A stretch of DNA of 64,000 nucleotides. Source: an uncultured Aquimonas sp. Its GTDB lineage: Bacteria > Pseudomonadota > Gammaproteobacteria > Xanthomonadales > Xanthomonadaceae. The translations under genes were made by a program, and so were the position numbers. Shown here piece after piece: positions 44,358 through 51,909 of the stretch (its first letter is position 1; each line of letters starts with the position of its first letter). The stretch spans positions 1 through 64,000 of the forward strand of contig NZ_CALART010000002.1 of assembly GCF_937888285.1 (NCBI RefSeq), read 5' to 3'. The notes below the pieces were generated by a model, which worked only from the letters and a program-made list of their open reading frames with translations, ran no database searches and was not told where the DNA came from.

Positions 44358-45646
44358 GCACGATCCGCAGCATCCACGCCCGCGAAATCCTCGACTCCCG
44401 CGGCAATCCCACGCTGGAAGCCGAAGTCACGCTGGAATCCGGCCAGGTCGGCCGCGCCGCCGTACCTTCGGGCGCGTCGACCGGCACCCGCGAGGCGGTG
44501 GAGCTGCGTGACGGTGACCGGACGCGCTACCTCGGCAAGGGCGTGACCCGCGCGGTGGCCAATGTGCGCGGCGCGATCAACGACGCCCTGCGCGGTTTCG
44601 ACGGCGCCGACCAGGCCGGGCTCGACCAGCGGATGATCGCGCTGGACGGCACCGAGACCAAGAGCCACCTCGGCGCCAACGCGCTGCTCGGCGTGTCGCT
44701 CGCCAATGCGCATGCGCAGGCGGCGGCGCGCGGGTTGCCGCTTTGGACGCATCTGCTGGGCGATCGCCAAGCGGTGCTGCCGGTGCCGATGATGAACATC
44801 ATCAACGGCGGTGCGCACGCCGACAACAATGTCGACATGCAGGAGTTCATGGTGCTGCCGGTCGGCCTGCCGAGCTTCGCCGAGGCCCTGCGTGCGGGCA
44901 CCGAGATCTTCCACGCGCTGAAGTCGGTGCTGAAGGGCCGCGGGCTGTCGACGGCCGTGGGCGACGAGGGCGGCTTCGCGCCGGACCTGCGCTCGAACGA
45001 GGAAGCCGTCGAGGTCATTCTCGAGGCGATCGGCAAGTCGGGCTATCGCGCCGGCGAGGACATCTACCTCGGCCTCGACTGCGCGGCATCGGAATTCTAC
45101 GAGAACGGCAAGTACCAGCTGGTCGGCGAAGGCCAGCGCCTGTCGTCCGAACAGTTCGCCGATTTCCTCGCCGGCTGGACCCGCCAGTACCCGATCATCA
45201 CCATCGAAGACGGTATGGCCGAGGACGACTGGGACGGCTGGGCGGGTCTCACCGCGCGCCTGCGCGAGAACGTGCAGCTGGTCGGCGACGACCTGTTCGT
45301 GACCAACCCCAAGATCTTCCGCGAGGGCATCGCCAAGGGCATCGGCAACGCCATCCTGATCAAGGTCAACCAGATCGGTACGCTCACCGAAACGCTGGAG
45401 GCCATCGCGATGGCGGAAGCCGCCACCTACGCGCAGGTGATTTCGCACCGCTCGGGCGAGACCGAGGACACCACCATCGCCGATATCGCGGTGGCCACCA
45501 CCGCGACCCAGATCAAGACCGGCTCGCTGTGCCGCTCGGATCGCGTGGCCAAGTACAACCAGCTGCTGCGCATCGAGGAAGCGCTGGGCGCCGGCGCGCG
45601 CTACGCCGGTCGCGCGGCCTTCCCGCAGCTGAAGCACTTCCGCTGA
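44354..45646 (+). CDS. eno: Enolase
   Basis: 430 residues. 'SIHAREILDSRGNPTLEAEVTLESG', 'VPSGASTGTREAVELRDGD', 'GANALLGVSLA', 'MMNIINGGAHADNNVDMQEFMVLP', 'AVGDEGGFAPDL', 'IEDGMAEDDWDGW', 'VGDDLFVTN', 'IKVNQIGTLTETLEAI' and 'SHRSGETEDTTIADIAVAT' give all enolase metal and substrate blocks. It interconverts 2-phosphoglycerate and PEP and is a component of the RNA degradosome in many gammaproteobacteria. Start coupled to the upstream exported protein. Confidence 0.98.
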   Translation: MSTIRSIHAREILDSRGNPTLEAEVTLESGQVGRAAVPSGASTGTREAVELRDGDRTRYLGKGVTRAVANVRGAINDALRGFDGADQAGLDQRMIALDGTETKSHLGANALLGVSLANAHAQAAARGLPLWTHLLGDRQAVLPVPMMNIINGGAHADNNVDMQEFMVLPVGLPSFAEALRAGTEIFHALKSVLKGRGLSTAVGDEGGFAPDLRSNEEAVEVILEAIGKSGYRAGEDIYLGLDCAASEFYENGKYQLVGEGQRLSSEQFADFLAGWTRQYPIITIEDGMAEDDWDGWAGLTARLRENVQLVGDDLFVTNPKIFREGIAKGIGNAILIKVNQIGTLTETLEAIAMAEAATYAQVISHRSGETEDTTIADIAVATTATQIKTGSLCRSDRVAKYNQLLRIEEALGAGARYAGRAAFPQLKHFR

Positions 45647-45670
45647 GATTCCGGCCCGGCCTGGGCGCGC

Positions 45671-46021
45671 ATGTCCCGACTGATCATCCTCGTTCTGCTG
45701 GCCCTGCTGGTCTACCTGCAGGTGCAGCTGTGGACGGGTGCGGGCGGGCGTGCCCAGGTCGATGGCCTCGCCACTGCGGTGGAGCGCCAGCGCGACGAGA
45801 ACGCGCGCCTGGAGGCGCGCAACGAGGCGCTCGAGGCCGAGGTGGTGGATCTGAAGGAAGGCCAGTCCGCCGTCGAGGAGCGCGCCCGCGCCGAGCTCGG
45901 CATGATCAAGCCGGGCGAGGTGTTCTATCGCGTGGTCGACGGTGAGCTGGTGCCCGAGCCGCCGCCCACGGTTCCTGAGGGGCAGGGCAGCCGCCCCTCA
46001 GGGCAGCGCCCCGGCCAATGA
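45671..46021 (+). CDS. ftsB: Cell division protein FtsB
   Basis: 116 residues. A single N-terminal membrane helix ('LIILVLLALLVYLQVQLW') is followed by a coiled coil (about 33-70, 'AVERQRDENARLEARNEALEAEVVDLKEG') and 'RARAELGMIKPGEVFYRVV', the FtsB/DivIC pattern. The C-terminal ~25 residues are Pro/Gln-rich and variable. It forms the FtsQBL complex that activates septal peptidoglycan synthesis. eno-ftsB-ispD is the usual order in gammaproteobacteria. Confidence 0.93.
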   Translation: MSRLIILVLLALLVYLQVQLWTGAGGRAQVDGLATAVERQRDENARLEARNEALEAEVVDLKEGQSAVEERARAELGMIKPGEVFYRVVDGELVPEPPPTVPEGQGSRPSGQRPGQ

Positions 46022-46731
46022 AGCCGCGCATCTGGGCCATCCTGCCGGCAGCCGGCAGCGGGCGACGCATGGCCAGCGATGTTCCGAAGCAGTATCTGCA
46101 GCTCGCGGGACGCAGCGTGCTGGAGCACAGCCTGCGCGCGGTGCTGGCGCATCCGGACGTCGAGGGCGCGATCGTGGCGACCGCCGCCGGCGATGGGCGC
46201 TGGCCCGGCTGGACCACGATGGACGGCAAACCGGTGCAGCGCGTCGACGGCGGCGCCGAGCGCGCCGACAGCGTGCGGGCGGGGTTGCTCGCAGTGCGAG
46301 AGCATGTGGCAGACGGCGCGGCCTGGGCGCTCGTCCACGATGCCGCGCGCCCCTGTCTGCGGCAGGAGGACCTCGATCGCCTGATCCGCTTCTGCCTGGA
46401 CGCGGGAGAGGGTGGCCTGCTGGCGGCGCCGGTGCGCGACACCTTGAAGCGGGTCGACCCCGCCAGCGCGGCCGAGCGGCCCAGAGCGCTCGGAACCGAA
46501 GCGCGCGCTGGCCTGTGGCGCGCGTTGACGCCGCAGTTTTTTCCGGCGCAAGCCCTGCTCGATGCGCTGGAACACGCGCGCGCTGCGGGCGTCGCGATCA
46601 CCGACGAAGCCATGGCGATGGAGCGCCGGGGCGCTCAGCCCCTGTTGGTCGAAGGCGCCGAGGACAACCTCAAGATCACCACGCCGGCGGATCTGGCGCT
46701 GGCGGAGTTTCTGCTGGCCCGAATGGGCTGA
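46018..46731 (+). CDS. ispD: 2-C-methyl-D-erythritol 4-phosphate cytidylyltransferase
   Basis: 237 residues. 'WAILPAAGSGRRMASDVPKQYLQLAGRSVLEHSLRAV', 'VDGGAERADSVRAGLLAV', 'VHDAARPCL', 'DTLKRV' and 'EDNLKITTPADLALAEFLL' are the IspD blocks, including the CTP-binding Gly/Arg/Lys motif. It makes CDP-ME in the MEP isoprenoid pathway, using CTP that PyrG produces. Overlaps ftsB by 4 nt. ispF, which normally follows, is not in the window. Confidence 0.96.
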   Translation: MKPRIWAILPAAGSGRRMASDVPKQYLQLAGRSVLEHSLRAVLAHPDVEGAIVATAAGDGRWPGWTTMDGKPVQRVDGGAERADSVRAGLLAVREHVADGAAWALVHDAARPCLRQEDLDRLIRFCLDAGEGGLLAAPVRDTLKRVDPASAAERPRALGTEARAGLWRALTPQFFPAQALLDALEHARAAGVAITDEAMAMERRGAQPLLVEGAEDNLKITTPADLALAEFLLARMG

Positions 46732-46860
46732 GGCCGCACGCGTTTCGTCGTCGCCATCGCCTCGATTCGCGCTCGCTTCCCGGCGCTTGATCTTCGCCAT
46801 CGGGTGACTCGGAATCGCGTCTGGGTCGGGCCCGTCCTGCGGCTCCGATTGGGCGTGGTG

Positions 46861-46982
46861 GCAGATGCGCTGCGCTTATCTGCCCTACGCGGGCAGGGTC
46901 TGGCTGCTGCGTTCAACGCAAGGCGTCATTCGTGTTTGTAGGGTGGATAAGCGCAGCGCATCCATCGGAACCTCGCGTCACG
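46861..46982. repeat. 122-bp element with inverted ends, copy 1
   Basis: The ends GATGCGCTGCGCTTATC...CCCTAC and GTAGGGTGGATAAGCGCAGC form inverted repeats around a ~50-nt centre. Near-identical to 47067-47188. A solo arm is at 4698-4726. Too short to encode a transposase, so it is MITE- or BIME-like. Confidence 0.85.
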
Positions 46983-47066
46983 TCCACGTCCTCGACCAAG
47001 CGGCGACGCGTGCTGCCTCACTCGCCGCGACAGAGCGGATCTCGCCGAAGGCGGCATTCAGAGCCG

Positions 47067-47188
47067 GCAGATGCGCTGCGCTTATCTGCCCTGCGCGGGC
47101 AGGGTCTGGCTGCTTCGTTCAACGCGAGGCGTCATTCGTGTTTGTAGGGTGGATAAGCGCAGCGCATCCATCGGAACCTCGCGTCACG
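47067..47188. repeat. 122-bp element with inverted ends, copy 2
   Basis: Direct repeat of 46861-46982 at a 206-bp offset with only a few differences, for example TACGCGGG versus TGCGCGGG. Confidence 0.85.
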
Positions 47189-47193
47189 CCCTC

Positions 47194-47225
<32 letters not shown>

Positions 47226-47295
47226 GAACCCGAGCGAAGTGCCTGCAACACCCTCTGCCTCCGCCGCATCGGGCGTCGTGCAGCACAGCCCCAGG

Positions 47296-48030
47296 TCAGC
47301 TCCAGTCCCCGCGCAGCGCCTGCAGCGCCGCGAGGGCGGCGATACCGGCGGTTTCCGTGCGCAGGATGCGTGGACCGAGGCGCAGGCCCCGGGCGCCGGC
47401 CGCGCGCAGTTGGCCGAGATCACGCGGACTCAAGCCGCCTTCCGGACCGATCACCAGGCTCAGCCGTTGGAAGGCGGGCAGGGCCGACAGGCTGTGTTCG
47501 CCGTCCGGATCCAGCGCCAGGATCAAATGGCCTTCGGCTTTCGATGCGGCAAGGAAATCGGCCAGCGCGCGCGGTTCCTCGATCTGCGGCAGGCGCGCGC
47601 GTCCGCACTGTTCGCAGGCGCTGGCGACGACGCCGCGCCAGTGCTGCAGGCGGCGGTCGGCGCGTTCGGCGTCGAGCTTGACCTCGGTGCGCTCGGTGAC
47701 GACCGGCGCGATGCGGCTGACGCCCAGTTCGGTCGCCTTCTGCAGCACCCAGTCCATCTTCTCGCCGCGCGCCAGGGCCTGGGCCAGGGTCACCTGCAGC
47801 GGCGACTCGCGCTGCACCTCGATGCGCGCTTCGACCTGCACCTCGGCGCTGCGCTTGGCCAGCCCGCTGATCCGAGCGCGGTAGTCGTAGCCGTCGCCGT
47901 TGAACAGCAGCACCTCGTCGCCCAGGCCCAGGCGCAGCACGCGCAGCAGGTGGGTGGCGGTGGACTCGGGCAGGGCAAGCGAGTGACCCTCGATCAGCTC
48001 GGCGTCGATATGGCTGCGGATGCTGCGCAT
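47296..48030 (-). CDS. rsmE: 16S rRNA (uracil1498-N3)-methyltransferase RsmE
   Basis: 244 residues. The N-terminal PUA-like domain ('HLLRVLRLGLGDEVLLFNGDGYDYRARI') precedes a SPOUT domain with 'LAQALARGEKMDWVLQKATELGVSRIAPVVTERTEVKL', 'SACEQCGRARLPQI', 'LVIGPEGGLSPRDL' and 'LRLGPRILRTETAGIAALAALQ'. It methylates U1498 in the decoding centre using SAM. It converges with ispD across the repeat cluster and is divergent from the helicase gene at 48223. Confidence 0.95.
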   Translation of the reverse strand: MRSIRSHIDAELIEGHSLALPESTATHLLRVLRLGLGDEVLLFNGDGYDYRARISGLAKRSAEVQVEARIEVQRESPLQVTLAQALARGEKMDWVLQKATELGVSRIAPVVTERTEVKLDAERADRRLQHWRGVVASACEQCGRARLPQIEEPRALADFLAASKAEGHLILALDPDGEHSLSALPAFQRLSLVIGPEGGLSPRDLGQLRAAGARGLRLGPRILRTETAGIAALAALQALRGDWS

Positions 48031-48222
48031 GGCGGTGTCTGGCTATGGAAGACAGGCGTGAATGTACCAGCGGGATCGCACGGGGCTTGCGTCGATGCGG
48101 CACACGCGAGCCGGCCAGGAGGGTGGAAGTGAAGGCTCCGGCGCACACCCGTGCGGGCCAATCTCAGGCCCTGAGACAGCGCTGCGTTCCGCTTGCCGCC
48201 CCCGCGCTCCGAGCCTGCCGCC

Positions 48223-50658
48223 ATGTCCCTGCCTGCGCCCTTGCCCTACGCCCCGCAGCTGATCGACGCCCACAGCCGCGCGATGGCCGAGGCGCCGCGC
48301 AAGGAGATGGTCCGCGCCGACCGTCTCACCGGCAGGCTGAAGCGCAAGTACGGCAGCCGCATCACCGGGCACTCGGTGCAGCCGGCGCGCGAGGGCCGCT
48401 ACGCCGAGTTGCCCGCCGACCTGCCCGCACCGATCGCCAACGCGCTGCGCGCGCGCGGCATCGAGCGCCTCTACAGCCATCAGGCCGAGGCCTGGCAGCG
48501 CGCGCAGGCCGGCGAGCATTTCGTGGTGGTGACGCCCACGGCGTCCGGCAAGACACTTTGCTACACGCTGCCGGTGCTGGCCGGCGCGATCGAGCAGCGC
48601 GCCAAGGCGCTCTACCTGTTCCCGACCAAGGCCCTGGCCCAGGATCAGCTGGCCGAGCTGCTGGAGTTGAATCGCGCCGGCGGGCTCGGCATCAAGGCCC
48701 ACACCTTCGACGGCGACACGCCCGGCGATGCGCGCCAGGCGATCCGCCTGCACGGTGATCTGGTGATCAGCAATCCGGACATGCTGCACCAGGCGATCCT
48801 GCCGCATCACACCAAGTGGGCGCAGTTCTTCGAGAACCTGCGCTACGTGGTGATCGACGAGATCCACAGCTACCGCGGCGTGTTCGGCGCGCATCTGGCC
48901 AACGTGCTGCGACGGCTGCAGCGCATCTGTGCTTTCTATGGCGCGAAGCCGCAGTTCATCCTGGCCTCGGCGACGATCGGCAATCCGGCCGAGCATGCGT
49001 CAGCGCTGATCGGTGCCCCGGTGGAAGCCATCACCGACAGTGGCGCGCCCAGCGGCGAGAAACATCTGCTGCTCTGGAACCCGCCGATGGTCAACCGCGA
49101 ACTCGGCATCCGCGCCTCCGCGCGCTCGCAGAGCACGCGCATCGCGCGCCTTTCGATCAAGGCCGGCCTGAAAGCGCTGGTGTTCGCACAGACGCGGCTG
49201 CTGGTCGAGGTCATCACCAAGTACCTGAAGGACGTCTTCGACCACGACCCCAGGCACCCGCCGCGCATCCGCGGCTATCGCGGCGGCTACCTGCCCACCG
49301 AGCGCCGCGAGGTCGAGCGGGCCATGCGCGAAGGCCGCATCGATGGCCTGGTCGGCACTTCGGCGCTGGAGCTGGGCGTCGATATCGGCGCGCTGGATGT
49401 GGTGGTGCTGAACGGCTATCCCGGCAGCATCGCCGCGACCCGCCAGCGGCTCGCCCGCGCCGGCCGTCGCGGCCAGCCGAGCCTCGGCGTGCTGGTCGCC
49501 GGCAGCACCGCGCTGGACCAGTACATCGTGCGGCATCCGGAGTTCTTCGAATCGGCCTCGCCGGAGATGGCGCGCATCCACGCCGACCATCCGCTGATCC
49601 TGCTCGACCACATCCGCTGCGCGGCCTTCGAGCTGCCCTTCGTCGATGGCGAGCGTTTCGGCAGCGTCGAGCCGGCGCCCTGGCTGGAGGTGCTGGCCGA
49701 GGCCGAGGTGCTGCACCAGGAGTCTGGCCGCTGGGAGTGGATTGCCGACAGCTATCCGGCCAATGCGGTGTCGCTGCGCTCGGTGGCCGACGGCAACTTC
49801 GTGGTGGTCGACCGCAGCGACGGCCGCCAGCAGATCATCGCCGAGGTTGACTACTCGGCCGCCGCGCTGACCCTGTACGAGGGCGCGATCTACCTGCTGC
49901 AGTCGCAGCCCTTCCAGGTCGAGAAGCTCGACTGGACCGGCCGCAAGGCCTATGTCACCCGGGTCAGCGTCGATTACTACACCGACGCCATCGACTACAC
50001 ACGTCTGCGTGTGCTGGAGCGCTTCGACGGCAGCAATGCGGGGCAGGGCACCTGCCACCACGGCGAAGTCCATGTGGTTCGACGCGTCTCGGGCTACAAG
50101 AAGATCCGCTACTACACCCACGAGAATATCGGCTACGGCCCGGTCAACCTGCCGGACCAGGAGCTGCACACCACCGCGCTGTGGTGGTCGCTGCCGGCGG
50201 ACGTGCTGGAGGCGAGCTTCGAGAGCCGGCAGGACGCGCTGGATGCGTTTCTCGCGGCTGCCCATGCCCTGCATCTGGTGGCGGGGCTGTCGGCCATGGC
50301 CGAGGCCCGGGACCTGCAGCAGTCGGTGGGCAGCGGCGACGGCAGCTGGAGTCGCGTTGAGGGCTTCGGCCGCGAGCTGCCCGAGGCGGTCGAGGCCGAT
50401 GCGCGCTTCGCGCCAGCGGTGTTCCTGTACGACAACTTCCCCGGCGGCATCGGCCTCTCCGAGCCGCTGTTCAAGCGTCGAACGGAACTGGTGCGCGCGG
50501 CCCTGGGGCTGGTCGAGGCTTGCGACTGTGCGGCCGGCTGCCCGGCCTGCGTCGGTGCAGCCCTGCAGGCCGACGAGGAACAGACCTGCGCCGGTGCCAG
50601 CCCCAAGCGGCTCGCGGCGCGCGTGCTCGGCCTGTGGAATGCAGCGGCAGCGGCGTGA
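48223..50658 (+). CDS. MrfA-like DEAD/DEAH helicase with C-terminal DUF1998 Zn domain
   Basis: 811 residues from ATG 48223. Walker A 'TPTASGKTL', 'FPTKALAQDQLAEL', 'SNPDMLH', DEAH-type box 'VVIDEIHSYRG', 'ILASATIGNP', 'VFAQTRLLVEV', 'GTSALELGVDIGALDVVVLNGYPGSIAATRQRLARAGRRG' and a C-terminal DUF1998 with Cys cluster 'CDCAAGCPACVG' (about 768-779) plus a later Cys. This is the layout of Bacillus YprA/MrfA, a 3'-5' DNA helicase for mitomycin-type adduct repair. The next gene overlaps by 4 nt and resembles MrfB, strengthening the assignment. Confidence 0.9.
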   Translation: MSLPAPLPYAPQLIDAHSRAMAEAPRKEMVRADRLTGRLKRKYGSRITGHSVQPAREGRYAELPADLPAPIANALRARGIERLYSHQAEAWQRAQAGEHFVVVTPTASGKTLCYTLPVLAGAIEQRAKALYLFPTKALAQDQLAELLELNRAGGLGIKAHTFDGDTPGDARQAIRLHGDLVISNPDMLHQAILPHHTKWAQFFENLRYVVIDEIHSYRGVFGAHLANVLRRLQRICAFYGAKPQFILASATIGNPAEHASALIGAPVEAITDSGAPSGEKHLLLWNPPMVNRELGIRASARSQSTRIARLSIKAGLKALVFAQTRLLVEVITKYLKDVFDHDPRHPPRIRGYRGGYLPTERREVERAMREGRIDGLVGTSALELGVDIGALDVVVLNGYPGSIAATRQRLARAGRRGQPSLGVLVAGSTALDQYIVRHPEFFESASPEMARIHADHPLILLDHIRCAAFELPFVDGERFGSVEPAPWLEVLAEAEVLHQESGRWEWIADSYPANAVSLRSVADGNFVVVDRSDGRQQIIAEVDYSAAALTLYEGAIYLLQSQPFQVEKLDWTGRKAYVTRVSVDYYTDAIDYTRLRVLERFDGSNAGQGTCHHGEVHVVRRVSGYKKIRYYTHENIGYGPVNLPDQELHTTALWWSLPADVLEASFESRQDALDAFLAAAHALHLVAGLSAMAEARDLQQSVGSGDGSWSRVEGFGRELPEAVEADARFAPAVFLYDNFPGGIGLSEPLFKRRTELVRAALGLVEACDCAAGCPACVGAALQADEEQTCAGASPKRLAARVLGLWNAAAAA

Positions 50659-51704
50659 GCGCGTTTGCCGAACACCTTCGCAGGCTGCGCGAGCAGGCGG
50701 GTGCGAGCATCGAGGCCCGACCCGGTCCGGTGGACGCGGATATCAAGGTCGCAGCCCCATCGGGCAGCATCGCCACGCAGTCTGCAGTGGTACGCGCCCG
50801 TGACCCCGCCCAGACGCCCTGCGCAGACGTCGACCTGAGTCTGTCGGGGTTGAAGGATCTGCTGCGTCGCCATGCCCGAAAGTCGCGCACGGATCCGGTC
50901 GATGCCTTCGGGAGCAGCGGCCATGCGGGGCCCCGCCCAGTGCTTGCGGAGGACATCAGCAACGCCTCGTGCTCGATCGCTGCGAGCGGTGCGATCGCCC
51001 CGCAGGGCGTCGAGATCGCCGCAGGTCTGCATGAGTACATCGAGCGCCTGCCCCTGCGCCCGCCGGCAGCATGGCAGTGGCTCCCCGACCTGCATCCACG
51101 GCTGTTGCCGACCGATGCGCTTCTGCATTTCGATACCGAAACCACCGGGCTCGCCGGCGGCACCGGCACGCGTGCCTTCATGCTCGGCTATGCGCGCTGG
51201 ATGGAGGCAGGTCTCGAAGTGCGGCAGCTGTGGATCAGCCGACTCGCGGCCGAGTCGGCGATGCTCGAGCGCTTCGCGCAGTGGCTTTCCTGTGGGGCCT
51301 TTCAGCTGGTCAGCTACAACGGCCGCAGTTTCGACGGGCCGCTGCTGCGGGCCCGCTATCGGCTGGCACGTCAGCGTGATCCGCTGCAGCAGCTGCCGCA
51401 TCACGACCTGCTGCATGCCGTGCGGCGAAGGTTCCGGCGCGAGTGGCCGAGCTGTCGACTGGCTGAAGCGGAATCCCGACTGTTGGGCGTGCAGCGTCAG
51501 GACGATCTGCCTGGTGCGCAGGTGCCGGCGGCATTTCTTGCCAGCCTCCGCGGTGGTGATCCGCGACCGCTGGAGCGCGTGCGTCGCCACCATTTCCAGG
51601 ATCTCGTCAGCCTCGCCGGGCTGTTGCCTCGGCTCTGCGAGCTCGCCGCCGTGGCGCCTCGTGCCTGGTCGCTGGAGCCGCAGCCTGGGTCGGCTTCCCG
51701 GTGA
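50655..51704 (+). CDS. MrfB-like RNase H-fold exonuclease (YprB family)
   Basis: 349 residues from GTG 50655, overlapping the helicase stop (GTGA). The first ~150 residues are variable. The nuclease core follows: 'LLHFDTETTGLAGGTGTRAFMLGYARW' (Asp-x-Glu of a DEDD exonuclease), 'QLVSYNGRSFDGPLLRARYRLA' (second Asp), 'HHDLLHAVRRRF' and 'RRHHFQDLVSLAGLLPRL' (final His/Asp). YprB/MrfB pairs with YprA/MrfA in Bacillus to remove damaged DNA. The adjacent, coupled genes suggest the same two-protein repair route here. Confidence 0.85.
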   Translation: MSAFAEHLRRLREQAGASIEARPGPVDADIKVAAPSGSIATQSAVVRARDPAQTPCADVDLSLSGLKDLLRRHARKSRTDPVDAFGSSGHAGPRPVLAEDISNASCSIAASGAIAPQGVEIAAGLHEYIERLPLRPPAAWQWLPDLHPRLLPTDALLHFDTETTGLAGGTGTRAFMLGYARWMEAGLEVRQLWISRLAAESAMLERFAQWLSCGAFQLVSYNGRSFDGPLLRARYRLARQRDPLQQLPHHDLLHAVRRRFRREWPSCRLAEAESRLLGVQRQDDLPGAQVPAAFLASLRGGDPRPLERVRRHHFQDLVSLAGLLPRLCELAAVAPRAWSLEPQPGSASR

Positions 51705-51909
51705 ATCGCCGGGGTCAAATGCGGCTGGGCTCCACTTGCATGAGAATGTTTTGACGAACGTGCAGGTTGGGTGATATTCCGGTCGTCACAGCCCTGCTGC
51801 GCCCAACTTGCGCGCGCGGCCGCACGCGGGTTCGGGCGAGCAGATCGTCATCGAGCGCAGCCGTGCGGTCGAGCCTCAGGGCATGCCCTGTCCACTCACG
51901 AGGTTGCCC

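Noticed and set aside
46861..47188. Possible CRISPR array because of two identical units
   Set aside because: Only two units, 122 bp long with inverted ends and an 84-bp spacer; no cas genes. It fits a duplicated MITE-like element.
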